Shown: positions 1 through 9,096, counted from the first letter of the stretch. The stretch: DNA of 64,000 bases from Schaalia canis (GCF_003858455.1 NZ_RQZF01000001.1:496001-560000); one strand, 5' to 3'. Notes: generated by a model from the letters alone, not told the origin. Numbers and translations: made by a program.

Positions 1-265
1 CAGCGACGATGCCGGAGGGCAGGTAGCACACCAGTGCCGTCCATGAGTAGGCGGCCAGGAGCGTACCAAGGGTGGTGGCGACGTTTTCTTGGCTGGCTGC
101 TCCTGATGCGATGAGTGCTTTGCCGAGGGGTTCGTCAAAGACGTATTGGAGGTAGGCGGGCGTATAGATGATGGAGCTGCCGATGGAGACCAGAATGAGC
201 AAGAAGATGCGGTGGAAGCGTGAGAGGTCATCCGCATGGCGTTCCTGAGTAAGCAGACTCAGCAC
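1..265 (-). CDS. MFS transporter, N-terminal part (runs off the window)
   Basis: The first 88 codons of a leftward gene; the rest lies outside the window. The start is taken as the GTG at 265 because an AAAGGTGG ribosome site precedes it by 5 bases. The protein has a short polar N-terminus, then a hydrophobic segment (LLILVSIGSSII) and a second one (LLAAYSWTALVCYLPSGIVA). This spacing and the PSGIVAD-like loop after helix 2 resemble the first two helices of major facilitator permeases. The substrate cannot be judged from this fragment. The intergenic region upstream is long and AT-rich and probably holds its promoter. Confidence 0.6.
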   Translation of the reverse strand, partial: MLSLLTQERHADDLSRFHRIFLLILVSIGSSIIYTPAYLQYVFDEPLGKALIASGAASQENVATTLGTLLAAYSWTALVCYLPSGIVA

Positions 266-509
266 TGTGGCCACCTTTCTTTCAGTGAGGGCAGGGGTAT
301 TGAGCTTCTTTTAGGCGCCCACTATGCTTCGCTTTTTAACACCATCCCCAAAAAGAGATGAAATACTTTAATAGCGACAAATTGAGGCTTTACTCAGATC
401 GACATTGATCGTTGAAGCATGATCATTTGTCAGCACCGTGGAACGTCTTGAAGAAAGCCTATCCACCCTTCCTTGGTGGCTCCTAGACCTTGGTCCCGAG
501 GCTCTTATC

Positions 510-543
510 AGGCATTTTGGACAGTTCGCGTCCAAAAATGCCT
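510..543. repeat. Imperfect hairpin with ATTTTGGAC / GTCCAAAAAT arms
   Basis: The left arm AGGCATTTTGGAC (510-522) pairs with GTCCAAAAATGCCT (530-543), which carries one extra A. The loop is 7 bases. The same ATTTTGGAC word returns at about 582-591, followed by AAGTCC, so a second, weaker hairpin of the same kind follows. There is no T-tract, so this is not an obvious terminator. It could be a regulator site or a mobile-element end. Confidence 0.5.
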
Positions 544-830
544 TCTCCGCACGGCGATGCGGATTACGACACTCGCGTCATCATTTTGGACGATTTAAGT
601 CCATTTATCCCAAAATAAAACTCGCCAAAAGTTCTCAAAAAATCGGCCACACAACTTCTCAGATGTCTGACAAAATAGCCCCCACAACTTACTTTTTCTC
701 CATTACAAAGTGACCAGATGGTCATTATTATGGGCTGAATTAAGAGAAAAAGTGTTCAGCACGCAATATTTCATTCGACTTTTCCTTAGCGCAGGAAAAG
801 CGCTCTACACTCTGAGGCTTGTGTACGCAA

Positions 831-892
831 TAGTGCGCAATGTACGCGGCACACCACGTACATTGCGCACTAAGCCGTACATAACGCACTAA
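831..892. repeat. Inverted plus direct repeats of a GTAC..GCGCACTA element
   Basis: TAGTGCGCAATGTACG (831-846) is a perfect inverted repeat of CGTACATTGCGCACTA (857-872). A near-direct copy of the right arm, CCGTACATAACGCACTAA, follows at 875-892. A partial copy (GTGTACGCAA) precedes the left arm at 821-830. This makes three to four copies of one 16-18 base element just downstream of dapA. It can form a 16-bp stem but lacks a T-tract. It could be a terminator for dapA, or a multi-site operator. Confidence 0.65.
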
Positions 893-908
893 AACGTGCG
901 ACACACAC

Positions 909-1805
909 CTACAGCAGCCCCAATGCCTTCATTGCAGTTGAGAGTCGGTCGATCTCCTCATCATGCGGGGCAACCAAAGGTAGGCGAACAGTGGGCGAGG
1001 CAATAGTCCCCTGCAGGTACACGGCCCACTTGGCCATGACGGCCCCCTGTCCCCCACCCATAATGGCGTCAACAAGAGGCTGAACTTGGCGAACGATGTC
1101 GCGAGCTTCTTCCAGGTCGCCACGATCGAAAGCATCGGTCATGCGTCGGTAGTAGGGAGCGGCAACGTGCCCAACAACGGAGACGGATCCAGAGCCGCCT
1201 GCTTCAAGGAAATCGAGATTGAGGGCGTCATCGCCGGAGTACCATTCAAGTCCTGTGCGGCGCAGGCGTTCGCCACCCTGGGCAACATTACCGGTGGCGT
1301 CCTTCAGGGCGTGGATGCGCGGGTGGTGCGCAAGCAAGTCAATGGTTTCATCGCTGAGCGCCAGGCCTGTGCGTCCGGGGATATCGTAGAGCATGATCGG
1401 CAGGTCAACGGCGTCAGCGATGGCGCGGACGTGGGCTTGGACACCCTCCTGAGAGGGGCGATTGTAGTAGGGGGTGACGACAAGCAGGCCATGAGCACCG
1501 TGTTCTTGGGCTCCTTGGGCGATTCGGACAGCGTGAGCGGTGTCGTTTGATCCGGCTCCGCAGAAAACAAACACCTCACGGCCCACAGCTTCGACAACCG
1601 CTGCAGTGAGTTCGTTCTTTTCCGGCTGGTGCGTGGTGGGTGATTCACCGGTTGTCCCCGACAGGAGGATAGCGTCGCAACCGTCATCGACGAGCTTCCG
1701 GGCGAGACGCACGGCTGATTCAACATCCAGTGCGCCGTCTTCGGTAAATGGGGTGACCATTGCGGGAGCGAAGGAACCAAATGTGCGTGTCGCTTGTGTT
1801 GTCAT
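909..1805 (-). CDS. dapA: 4-hydroxy-tetrahydrodipicolinate synthase
   Basis: Condenses pyruvate with aspartate semialdehyde, the first committed step of lysine and meso-diaminopimelate synthesis, in the cytoplasm. The 298-residue length is normal for this Schiff-base aldolase family. Visible motifs are SGTTGES (50-56), the tyrosine pair in TPYYNRP (111-117), YDIPGRTG (140-147) and the Schiff-base lysine in ALKDATGN (Lys168). The ATG at 1805 is preceded by GGTGGGGGC. dapB lies upstream on the same strand, separated by a GNAT gene, so two steps of one pathway are probably co-expressed. Confidence 0.96.
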   Translation of the reverse strand: MTTQATRTFGSFAPAMVTPFTEDGALDVESAVRLARKLVDDGCDAILLSGTTGESPTTHQPEKNELTAAVVEAVGREVFVFCGAGSNDTAHAVRIAQGAQEHGAHGLLVVTPYYNRPSQEGVQAHVRAIADAVDLPIMLYDIPGRTGLALSDETIDLLAHHPRIHALKDATGNVAQGGERLRRTGLEWYSGDDALNLDFLEAGGSGSVSVVGHVAAPYYRRMTDAFDRGDLEEARDIVRQVQPLVDAIMGGGQGAVMAKWAVYLQGTIASPTVRLPLVAPHDEEIDRLSTAMKALGLL

Positions 1806-1942
1806 GCCCCCACCCTAGGCCCCCCACATGAGCCGCATCACAGGTGTCCACAATGTAGCCTGCTTCTTCGGCCTCGCTCCCCACCGGCAACGCTCACTCT
1901 GGGACCTATGATCCAGACAACGCTGAACTGGCCCTTCTTAGC

Positions 1943-2578
1943 TCAGCTCAGACTCGTCCACCACAGGTGCTCGTCCGCGACAGCTCCGGGCATCTGCAGG
2001 TGGCGTCTCAACCCCGAGGGAGTAAACCCCGCACTTTGAAGGAAGCGCACGCGCGCCTCGTCCTCGGCACCCACCCAGATACGCAGGTTTGCGGTTTTGC
2101 AGGTTTCAGCCAAGGCGTTGAGCAGGCGCGACCCGTGACCTGAGCGCTGGAAATGCGCGTTCACTTCGAGGGCAACGATCTCTGTACCTGCCGGGATGGC
2201 TGCACGCTTTTGCGGGATTTCAGGCAGTTCTTCGCCGGGGATTGCGCAGATGAATCCACCAACGGACTGTCCGTGGATGGCAACAAGGGTGTGGCATCCA
2301 TCGGGGGCGGGTTCGCTCAGGGTTTGCGCCCAGTGCGCGTGGAATGCCTCCGTTTCGGGCAGTGCGGCAATGATGCTCTCGACCTGCTCGGTAGCTTTCT
2401 TCGCTGTGAGCGTTGTTTCAATGTGTGTCTGTAGTGCGGCGCGTTGGATTTGGGCGATAGCTTGCGCATCTTCTGGGCGGGCTACGCGCACGGTGCGGTC
2501 GGTGCCCGCAGATGCCGTGGTAACAGAATCGCTGGGGTGGTCTCCGGCGGCGTGAGTGTCGCAGCAGTTCTCGCTCAT
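1943..2578 (-). CDS. GNAT-family N-acetyltransferase
   Basis: A 211-residue protein whose first 28 residues are polar and probably disordered. The rest has the GNAT layout: TVRVARPEDAQAIAQIQRA as the first strand and helix, a central strand (EIVALEVNAHFQRSGHGSRLL) with the acetyl-CoA-binding Q/RxxGxG/A pattern seen as QRSGHGSRL, and a C-terminal FLQSAGFTPSG segment. The substrate is unknown. Its ATG overlaps the dapB stop codon, so translation is probably coupled to dapB, and dapA follows downstream. It may be a housekeeping acetylase that travels with the lysine genes. Confidence 0.85.
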   Translation of the reverse strand: MSENCCDTHAAGDHPSDSVTTASAGTDRTVRVARPEDAQAIAQIQRAALQTHIETTLTAKKATEQVESIIAALPETEAFHAHWAQTLSEPAPDGCHTLVAIHGQSVGGFICAIPGEELPEIPQKRAAIPAGTEIVALEVNAHFQRSGHGSRLLNALAETCKTANLRIWVGAEDEARVRFLQSAGFTPSGLRRHLQMPGAVADEHLWWTSLS

Positions 2579-3318
2579 ACGAGTCCCATCACAGTATCGA
2601 GGCCGACAGTCAAGCCGGGCAGGCGTTCAATGGAGCGCACGGCAAGGAGGACGCCTGGCATGAAGGAGACACGGTCGAAGCAGTCGGTGCGGATGCTCAG
2701 TTGTTCCCCTGCGTTACCGAGCAGGATTTCTTCGTGAGCGACCAGGCCGCGCAGGCGCACGGAGTGGACGGGGACACCCTCAACGAGGCCGCCGCGCGCG
2801 CCCAGCGGGTCGGAGGTGGTGGCGTCAGGCATGGGCGCGCATTCTGCTGCGCCTCGGGCGTGAGCGATTTTTTGCGCGGTGGCGAGCGCCGTGCCGGATG
2901 GGGCGTCGACTTTGTTGGGGTGATGGAGTTCGATGACTTCGGCGCTTTCAAAGTATGGGGCGGCGAGGGCGGCAAAGTGCATGGCGAGGACGGCCGAGAT
3001 CGCAAAGTTGGGTGCGATGATGACGTTGCGGCCCGTTAGCGTTGCCTGTTCGCGGACGCGGGAAAGGGAGGACTCGTCCCATCCGGTGGTGCCAACGACG
3101 ACGTGCAGACCGGCGTCAAGGAGGGCGTGCACATTGCCTTCGGTGGCAGAGGGGGTTGTGAAGTCTACGGCAATGCTCGCACCGGCAAGATTTTCTGAGG
3201 CGATGGGAGTGTCAGCGTCACACTGAGCGACACATTCCATGTCGGGGGCGGCCGCGAGGGCCTCGACAACGGTGGATCCCATGCGCCCACTGGCGCCAAT
3301 CACAGCGACTCGAATCAT
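2575..3318 (-). CDS. dapB: 4-hydroxy-tetrahydrodipicolinate reductase
   Basis: Reduces the DapA product to tetrahydrodipicolinate with NAD(P)H, the second step of the diaminopimelate pathway. The open frame extends further upstream, but the start is the ATG at 3318, which follows AGGAG and opens with the dinucleotide-binding motif MIRVAVIGASGRMG. Other family marks are GTTGW (76-80), the active-site ELHHPNKVDAPSGTA (130-144, His132/His133 and Lys136) and a normal length of 247 residues. It lies 25 bases behind the M16 peptidase gene and overlaps the GNAT gene by 4 bases. Confidence 0.97.
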   Translation of the reverse strand: MIRVAVIGASGRMGSTVVEALAAAPDMECVAQCDADTPIASENLAGASIAVDFTTPSATEGNVHALLDAGLHVVVGTTGWDESSLSRVREQATLTGRNVIIAPNFAISAVLAMHFAALAAPYFESAEVIELHHPNKVDAPSGTALATAQKIAHARGAAECAPMPDATTSDPLGARGGLVEGVPVHSVRLRGLVAHEEILLGNAGEQLSIRTDCFDRVSFMPGVLLAVRSIERLPGLTVGLDTVMGLV

Positions 3319-3343
3319 TGGTGTCTCCTGTCGGGTAGCGCGC

Positions 3344-4720
3344 TCAGCGGTTTTTCGGCATGACGACCGCGCGGCGTAGAGGGTGGGAGGCCAGTTCGGT
3401 GGCCAGCTCACGTACCTGTTCGGCGGTGACGGCTTCAAGGCGTTGCAGGGCTGCACTGACTGTCAGGTATCGTCCCTGGATTTCGGAGCGTCCGACGCGC
3501 GACATGCGCGACCAGTTGTCCTCCAGACCGAGGGCAAGGCCGCCACGGAGCTGGCCGCGCACACGCACGAGTTCTTCTTCGGTGGGGCCATCTGCGGCGA
3601 GCAGGTGGAGTTGATCGGTCATAATGCGTTCGACTTCTGCGAGTTTCGATGGCGAGGTTCCGGCGTACATGCCGAAAGCGCCGGCTTCGGAGTATGCCGA
3701 GTCGAAGGCGTAGGTGGAGTAGGCCAGGCCACGCTTTTCGCGCACTTCTTGGAAGAGGCGCGAGGACATGGACCCTCCCAAGACTGACAGCAGCACGGAC
3801 ATGACGGGGCGGCGCTCGTCGCCCACACGCATGGAGGGGGTGCCGATGACGATGTGTGCTTGTTCGACGTCACGGTATCGGATGATGTCGCCAGCGTCTG
3901 GGCCTTCGCTGGGGTTGCGGTAGGTGGCGTTGGCGCTGTCGGTGCTGCGCCTGGGGCGCGGGACTGAGTAGTCTGTCATGGCGTCTGCCCAGGAGGATTT
4001 CTCAAGTTCCTCGATGACTTTTTCAACGAGGGCATCATGGTTGACATTGCCCGCTGCGGCCACCACAAGGTTATTGGGTGCGTAGTGGGTCTGGTAGTGG
4101 GCCCAGACGTCGTCACGTTGGACGGCTTGGATGATTTCACTGGTGCCGCCAATGGGTCGGCCCAGAGGTGTGTCGCCGTGGATCGCGAGTTGGAAGGCTT
4201 CGTGGACGACTTCGGTGGGGCTGTCTTCTGACATGGCGAGTTCGTCAAGGATCACGCCGCGTTCTGTTTCAAAGGCTTCGGGGGTCAACAGGGACCCGGT
4301 CACCATATCGGTGAGGGTTTCAACGGCCATTGGAAGGTCTGCGTCGAGGACGCGCGCCCAGTAGTCGGTGGTTTCTTTTCCTGTTCCCGCGTTTGATTCT
4401 CCGCCGACTCCGTCGAAGGCTGAGGCGATGTCAAGGGCGCTACGAGCGGCTGTTCCTTTGAAGAGGAGGTGTTCGAGGAAGTGTGTTGAGCCCGCGTGTT
4501 CGGGGAGTTCATCTCGGGAGCCTACAGGGACCCACATACTCACGCCCACTGAACGTGTGGCGGGGACATCTTGGCTGATGATGCGCACTCCAGAGGGGAG
4601 GATGGTGCGGGTGACGGTGGTGTCACCGTCGGAGAAGCTCATTGCTGCGGGGTGGGTGGTGCCGCTAGGAGAGGCTGGGGTTTCGTCGAAAAGCGGCAGT
4701 TCAATGAAGGGTGAGCTCAA
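3344..4720 (-). CDS. M16-family zinc metallopeptidase (processing-peptidase type)
   Basis: A pitrilysin-family peptidase of about 458 residues, related to the mitochondrial processing peptidase beta subunit. The inverted zinc motif HFLEH (His80, Glu83, His84) and the distal glutamate in VILDEL (about 160) are present, so the enzyme should be active. GRPIGG and the C-terminal GLAYSTYAF segment are also typical. I prefer the TTG at 4720, preceded by GAGGA at 7 bases; a GTG at 4756 gives 12 more residues but has no ribosome site, and a TAGACT -10 box lies right next to it. In actinobacteria this gene commonly sits between pnp and dapB, as here. Substrates are not known. Confidence 0.9.
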   Translation of the reverse strand: MSSPFIELPLFDETPASPSGTTHPAAMSFSDGDTTVTRTILPSGVRIISQDVPATRSVGVSMWVPVGSRDELPEHAGSTHFLEHLLFKGTAARSALDIASAFDGVGGESNAGTGKETTDYWARVLDADLPMAVETLTDMVTGSLLTPEAFETERGVILDELAMSEDSPTEVVHEAFQLAIHGDTPLGRPIGGTSEIIQAVQRDDVWAHYQTHYAPNNLVVAAAGNVNHDALVEKVIEELEKSSWADAMTDYSVPRPRRSTDSANATYRNPSEGPDAGDIIRYRDVEQAHIVIGTPSMRVGDERRPVMSVLLSVLGGSMSSRLFQEVREKRGLAYSTYAFDSAYSEAGAFGMYAGTSPSKLAEVERIMTDQLHLLAADGPTEEELVRVRGQLRGGLALGLEDNWSRMSRVGRSEIQGRYLTVSAALQRLEAVTAEQVRELATELASHPLRRAVVMPKNR

Positions 4721-4786
4721 TGGAGGTTCCTCATGGGGCGTGGGGACGTTCTCCACGAGTCTACTGCGCTTTTCTCTGTGGTGGCT

Positions 4787-5305
4787 TCAGCTATCGCTTT
4801 GCGGAACGAGGGCGCCGCCTGTCAGTGCAAGGTTGAGCTGGTAGACGTGAGGCGGGCATTGGGGTCCGTTCGGTTCGACGAGGACGGGCCGACCTTGAGT
4901 CTGAAGGGTGTTTTCGTGGCCTTGAGTGTTGGTGTAGGTGAGGGCGATTGAGAGGGTGTCGTCTGAACCGTAGTCAATGGGCAAGGTGATGTAGTCCTCC
5001 CCACTGTCAGTGGGGCTCGTGGTTATCTCTGCAGAGAGAACGCTGCCGCTGCCGTCGTCAACACTCAGACGTGCTTTACTGCCGGGTGTTGCTTCTGAAG
5101 CTGGTAGAACAATAGTGATGCCACCCTGAGCACCGATTTCAGTGCAGGCGATGGTGGGAGTATCCATGTTCGCGTTGTTATTTGAGGGACCGGGATAGGC
5201 TCGGGGGATTAGGACGAGGTAGGTGCCAACGGCTCCGATTGCAATACCGAGAATGACGCTGAGAACTGCGACTACTGCTGTGGGGGCGCTGTGTTCTTCT
5301 GCCAT
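4787..5305 (-). CDS. Membrane-anchored extracytoplasmic protein, paralogue A
   Basis: A 172-residue protein of unknown function. One N-terminal transmembrane helix (about 10-33, AVVAVLSVILGIAIGAVGTYLV) is followed by an extracytoplasmic domain that looks all-beta (alternating hydrophobic and Thr/Ser residues). It is a paralogue of the next gene upstream (5510-6010): both have Cys-x3-GA(Q/E)GG near the start of the domain and VLVEPNGPxCxPxVYQ near the end, so the two cysteines probably form a disulfide. The start ATG follows AGAGG. A small Ig-like binding or envelope domain is possible, but this is only inference. Confidence 0.75.
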   Translation of the reverse strand: MAEEHSAPTAVVAVLSVILGIAIGAVGTYLVLIPRAYPGPSNNNANMDTPTIACTEIGAQGGITIVLPASEATPGSKARLSVDDGSGSVLSAEITTSPTDSGEDYITLPIDYGSDDTLSIALTYTNTQGHENTLQTQGRPVLVEPNGPQCPPHVYQLNLALTGGALVPQSDS

Positions 5306-5445
5306 GCCTGTGCCTCTTCTTTGTCGGCTTTTCTTTCAGCCTAGTTGTCTGTGCAGGTCAACGCCATTGCAGGCCGCGTGCAGGACTGTTACTAGACCTG
5401 CTGATACGGTCTTTGCCTCTCAAAGCGAATGACGGCGGAATAGGT

Positions 5446-5491
5446 CTGATGCCCGTGGTTTTCGCTGCGGGGCGGAAACCACGGGCATCAG
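5446..5491 (-). terminator. Strong hairpin downstream of paralogue B
   Basis: CTGATGCCCGTGGTTT (5446-5461) pairs perfectly with AAACCACGGGCATCAG (5476-5491) around a 14-base loop. It lies just past the stop codon of the 5510-6010 gene and upstream of its paralogue. There is only a weak T-tract, so it may terminate transcription incompletely. Confidence 0.75.
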
Positions 5492-5509
5492 GTGCTGGCT
5501 CGTTGAGTG

Positions 5510-6010
5510 TCACTCGCCTTTGACAGCGACGAGTGTATCTCCCTGGAGGTCAAGGTTGACCTGGTAAACGCTCGGTCCGCAATTGGGGCCGTTGGGCTCA
5601 ACGAGGACGGAGTTCGCCTTTGTCGTCACGGTCTTTTCCGCGCCTGAGGCGTCGGTGTAGGTCAGAGTGATGGTCAGTTCGGTGTCCTTGTCGTACTCGA
5701 CGGGGATTCGCACGAATTGCTCCTCCACTGCATCGTCGACGGTGGTGCGGGAGCTGATGGCCGTCTCGCTACCGTCATTGATGCTGACAACGATCTCGCT
5801 ACCAGCTTTCACAGAGGCGGTGGGAATACCAATGTTGACCCCACCTTCAGCGCCAATGAGCGTGCAATCCTGCGAGGGTTCGCTTGCTGGCATGTCAGCA
5901 GCTTGGCGTGCAGGGACGAAGAAAAAGACGCCCAAGCCTCCGACGATCAGTCCCAGCACTGCTGCGCAGACAGCGACAGTGGTAACAAGACCATTGCGTG
6001 AATCACTCAT
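5510..6010 (-). CDS. Membrane-anchored extracytoplasmic protein, paralogue B
   Basis: A 166-residue paralogue of the gene at 4787-5305. The start is the ATG at 6010 (GAGGAGAG ribosome site); an ATG 13 codons upstream has no such site. Layout: short cytoplasmic N-terminus, one transmembrane helix (LVTTVAVCAAVLGLIVGGLG), an Ala/Pro linker, then a beta-rich domain with Cys-Thr-Leu-Ile-Gly-Ala-Glu-Gly-Gly and the shared VLVEPNGPxCxPxVYQVNL ending. The order pnp, paralogue B, paralogue A, M16 peptidase suggests that the pair is linked to the envelope. No known family recognised. Confidence 0.75.
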   Translation of the reverse strand: MSDSRNGLVTTVAVCAAVLGLIVGGLGVFFFVPARQAADMPASEPSQDCTLIGAEGGVNIGIPTASVKAGSEIVVSINDGSETAISSRTTVDDAVEEQFVRIPVEYDKDTELTITLTYTDASGAEKTVTTKANSVLVEPNGPNCGPSVYQVNLDLQGDTLVAVKGE

Positions 6011-6165
6011 TGTTCTCTCCTCAGTGGTAGACGAGTGCATCGGGAGCACTTTTTCTTTGACGACTTCTACCTTAACCCCGCTTTTGGGCTGAAAATGCCT
6101 CTGACGTGGACTTTAGGGGCCAATTCAGGGTCAGCTCAGGGTGATCCCTGTGGGTGTTTCCATGA

Positions 6166-6211
6166 GAAAAACTGTGCCCGCATCCCAACATCATTGGGCT
6201 GCGGGCACAGT
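6166..6211 (-). terminator. Rho-independent terminator of pnp
   Basis: ACTGTGCCCGCA (6171-6182) pairs with TGCGGGCACAGT (6200-6211), with an inner CCCAA/TTGGG stem. On the minus strand the hairpin is followed by five T residues (6171-6167). It sits 38 bases after the pnp stop. Confidence 0.88.
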
Positions 6212-6248
6212 CAAGAGGTGCTGCTAGGACTGTTTCAGTCCGTCAGAC

Positions 6249-8615
6249 TCATTCAGCGTTTTCGCTGTCAGAGTCTTCACGCTTGCGGCGAGTGCGGGTG
6301 CGGGGACGACGCTCACGACGTTCACCGCGGTCACGGCGGCCTTCGCTTCGTTCACCGCGCTCAGCGCGCTCACGGGGAGCGTCCTCGCCAGCGGCTTCCT
6401 GAGCGGCTGCTTCCATTTCTTCGGAAACAACAGCATGCAAGGAGAGCTTGCCGCGGTCACCGATCTCAGCGATCTCGACCTCGACCTGCTGGCCGACAGC
6501 AAGGACGTCCTCGACCGATTCAACGCGCTTACCACCAACGAGGCGGCGAACCTGCGAAATGTGGAGCAGGCCATCCTTGCCGGGGGTCAGGGAGACGAAA
6601 GCACCGAAGGAGGTCGTCTTAACAACCGTACCAACGAAACGCTCGCCAACCTCAGGCATCTGGGGGTTAGCAATCTGGTTCACCATTGCGCGGGCGGCTT
6701 CAGCGGCGGTGCCATCGGTGGCGGCAATGTAGACAGTGCCGTCATCCTCAATGGTCAGGTCAGCGCCAGTCTCATCCTGAATCTGGTTGATCATCTTGCC
6801 CTTGGGGCCGATGACCTCACCAATCTTGTCAACGGGAACCTGGACGGTGATGATGCGAGGAGCATGGGGGCTCATCTCATCGGGGCCGTCGATTGCGTCG
6901 TTGATGACATTGAGGATGGCCAGGCGAGCGTCGCGGGCTTGAGCCAGTGCCGCACGCAGAAGCTGGGAGTCAATGCCGTCAAGCTTGGTGTCAAGCTGCA
7001 GGGCGGTGATGAAGTCAGCGGTGCCCGCAACCTTGAAGTCCATGTCACCGAAGCCGTCTTCTGCGCCGAGGATGTCGGTGAGGGTCACGGACTTGGTTTC
7101 GCCGTCGACCTCGCCAGTCATCAGGCCCATGGCAATACCGGCCACGGGTGCGCGCAGGGGGACGCCGGCCTGCAGCAGGGACAGGGTGGAGGCGCAGACC
7201 GAGCCCATGGAGGTCGAGCCGTTGGAGCCCAGAGCCTCAGAGACCTGACGGATAGCGTAGGGGAACTCTTCGCGGCTAGGCAGGACGGGCTTGAGGGCGC
7301 GCTCTGCCAGGTCGCCGTGGCCGATCTCGCGGCGCTTGGGGGATCCCACACGACCGGTTTCACCGGTGGAGAAGGGCGGGAAGTTGTACTGGTGCATGTA
7401 GCGCTTGGCGGTCACCGGCGAAAGGTTGTCAAGCTGCTGCTCCATGCGCAGCATTGCCAGGGTAGTGACACCCATAATCTGGGTTTCGCCACGCTCGAAA
7501 ATGGCCGAGCCGTGAACGCGGGGCAGAACTTCAACCTCGGCACCCAGGGAGCGGATCTGGGTGGGGGTACGGCCGTCCATGCGGACACCTTCACGCAGGG
7601 TGCGCTGACGGATGGTGTACTTCTCAAGGGAGCGGAATGCTGCCTTGAGTTCCTTTTCGTCCTCGGGCCATTCCTCTGCGAGGGCGTCAAGCATGTCGGC
7701 GCGAACAGCGTCAACAGCTTCTTCACGAGCCTTCTTGCCCTCGGTCAGCAGAGCGGCAGCGAGCTTGTCGCCTACCCACTTCTCAACGGCGGCGTACTGC
7801 TCGTCGGTGTAGTCAAGGAAGAGGGGGAACTCTGCGGTTTCCTTCGATGCGGTCTTGGCGACTTCAATCTGGGCTTCGCACAGGGCGCGGATGAAGGGCT
7901 TTGCCGCTTCGAGGCCGTCAGCGACAACCTCTTCGGTGGGAGCGGGGGCGCCAGCGGCGATCAGCTCCCACTGGTTGTCGCCGCCACCGGCTTCAACCAT
8001 CATGATGGCAACGTCTTCACTGCCGTCTTCAGCGACCACAATGCGGCCTGCGACGACGATGTTGAAGACGGAGCGTTCCAGCTCAGACCAGCGGGGGAAG
8101 GCCACCCACTGACCGTCAATGAGGGCCAGGCGGGTACCACCGATGGGTCCCGAGAAGGGCAGGCCGGCGATCTGGGTGGACATGGAGGCAGCGTTGATCG
8201 CGAGGACGTCGTAGGCGTCATCGGGGTGTGCGGCCAGAACAGTTTCGACGACCTGAACCTCGTTGCGCAGGCCCTTGACGAAGCCGGGGCGCAGGGGGCG
8301 GTCGATGAGGCGGGCAGCGAGGATGGCCTCGGTGCCGGGGCGGCCTTCACGGCGGAAGAAGGAGCCGGGGATGCGGCCTGCTGCGTAGGAGCGTTCTTCA
8401 ACGTCGACGGTCAGGGGGAAGAAGTCGAATTGATCCTTGGGGTGCTTACCAACGGTGGTAGCGGACAGGATCGCGGTTTCATCGTCGAGGTAGGCCATGG
8501 CGCTACCTGCGGCTTGCTTGGCCAGTCGGCCAGTTTCGAAGCGCACGACGCGCTTGCCGAAACGGCCATTGTCGATAATCGCTTCTGCTGCGACGATCTC
8601 GGGGCCTTCCATCAT
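6249..8615 (-). CDS. pnp: Polyribonucleotide nucleotidyltransferase (PNPase)
   Basis: Phosphorolytic 3'-to-5' exoribonuclease, trimeric and part of RNA turnover. The 788 residues contain two RNase-PH domains (the second with [11 protein letters not shown] and [14 protein letters not shown]), a KH domain from about 587 with IGPKGK at 602-607, an S1 domain at about 658-730 ([13 protein letters not shown]) and a charged Arg/Glu tail at 735-788, as is common in actinobacteria. Either ATG of the ATGATG pair (8615 or 8612) could be the start, behind AAGGAG. rpsO lies directly upstream on the same strand, the usual order. Confidence 0.97.
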   Translation of the reverse strand: MMEGPEIVAAEAIIDNGRFGKRVVRFETGRLAKQAAGSAMAYLDDETAILSATTVGKHPKDQFDFFPLTVDVEERSYAAGRIPGSFFRREGRPGTEAILAARLIDRPLRPGFVKGLRNEVQVVETVLAAHPDDAYDVLAINAASMSTQIAGLPFSGPIGGTRLALIDGQWVAFPRWSELERSVFNIVVAGRIVVAEDGSEDVAIMMVEAGGGDNQWELIAAGAPAPTEEVVADGLEAAKPFIRALCEAQIEVAKTASKETAEFPLFLDYTDEQYAAVEKWVGDKLAAALLTEGKKAREEAVDAVRADMLDALAEEWPEDEKELKAAFRSLEKYTIRQRTLREGVRMDGRTPTQIRSLGAEVEVLPRVHGSAIFERGETQIMGVTTLAMLRMEQQLDNLSPVTAKRYMHQYNFPPFSTGETGRVGSPKRREIGHGDLAERALKPVLPSREEFPYAIRQVSEALGSNGSTSMGSVCASTLSLLQAGVPLRAPVAGIAMGLMTGEVDGETKSVTLTDILGAEDGFGDMDFKVAGTADFITALQLDTKLDGIDSQLLRAALAQARDARLAILNVINDAIDGPDEMSPHAPRIITVQVPVDKIGEVIGPKGKMINQIQDETGADLTIEDDGTVYIAATDGTAAEAARAMVNQIANPQMPEVGERFVGTVVKTTSFGAFVSLTPGKDGLLHISQVRRLVGGKRVESVEDVLAVGQQVEVEIAEIGDRGKLSLHAVVSEEMEAAAQEAAGEDAPRERAERGERSEGRRDRGERRERRPRTRTRRKREDSDSENAE

Positions 8616-8788
8616 GGGGGAATTCTCCTTGGTGTTACTTCTATGGAAATCAGTGGAGAGAGGTCACGCCCCGAGTCGGCCTTCGATCGAAGCCCACGGC
8701 ATCGGCGCATCTGCCGTTCGCAGTGTGAGCGGTCCGTGAGCCACTGTCGAAAACCGGGTCGGCTGCGGCGTTGTCCTCTACGTAGTGA

Positions 8789-8820
8789 ACCGGCCCGGTT
8801 CCAGATGGATCCGGGCCGGT
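8789..8820 (-). terminator. Hairpin between rpsO and pnp
   Basis: ACCGGCCCGG (8789-8798) pairs with CCGGGCCGGT (8811-8820) around a 12-base loop, six bases after the rpsO stop. Without a clear T-tract it may be a partial terminator or an mRNA-processing site, as known between rpsO and pnp in other bacteria. The remaining ~170 bases to pnp show no gene. Confidence 0.75.
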
Positions 8821-8826
8821 GACAAA

Positions 8827-9096
8827 TCAGCGGCGCAGGCCGAGACGTTCGATGAGGGAGCGGTAGCGCTCAATGTCGATGTCGGCCAGGTAGCCCAGCA
8901 GGCGCTTGCGGCGACCAACCAGCAGGAGCAGGCCACGACGGGAGTGGTGATCGTGCTTGTGGGTCTTGAAGTGCTCGGTGAGGTCCTTGATGCGGCGGGT
9001 CAGCAGCGCAACCTGAACCTCGGGGGAGCCGGTGTCGCCCTCGTGGGTAGCGTACTCGGCGATGATCTGGTCCTTGACGTCCTTGCTCAGCGGCAC
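8827..9096 (-). CDS. rpsO: 30S ribosomal protein S15
   Basis: Primary 16S rRNA-binding protein of the central domain of the small subunit. It has the normal 89 residues. It contains the family signature region, with the [17 protein letters not shown] helix followed by [19 protein letters not shown] and RRKRLLGYL. The start is a GTG preceded by AAGGAG at 6 bases. It is transcribed leftward ahead of pnp, with about 256 bases to the divergent marR gene. Confidence 0.98.
   Translation of the reverse strand: MPLSKDVKDQIIAEYATHEGDTGSPEVQVALLTRRIKDLTEHFKTHKHDHHSRRGLLLLVGRRKRLLGYLADIDIERYRSLIERLGLRR

Larger units (their letters stand above)
266..908. other. Long AT-rich intergenic region with inverted repeats
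   Basis: About 640 bases between the MFS gene and the 3' end of dapA. Base composition is clearly lower in GC than the flanking genes. Two open frames here (from 438 and from 710, plus strand) lack a ribosome site and any recognisable motif, so I do not call them genes. The region holds an imperfect hairpin at 510-543 and a cluster of repeated GTAC/GCGCAC elements at 821-892, listed separately. Confidence 0.6.

Noticed and set aside
438-892. Two open frames on the plus strand in the AT-rich intergenic region
   Set aside because: No ribosome site, no recognisable motif, and composition unlike the neighbouring genes; the frames overlap repeat elements.
6435-8822. A 795-codon open frame antisense to pnp
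   Set aside because: It mirrors the high-GC codon pattern of pnp; the protein is low-complexity Gly/Val/Asp and has no domain, whereas pnp on the other strand is certain.
8616-8826. A small RNA gene between rpsO and pnp
   Set aside because: Only one hairpin next to rpsO is visible; no promoter or conserved RNA structure could be recognised.
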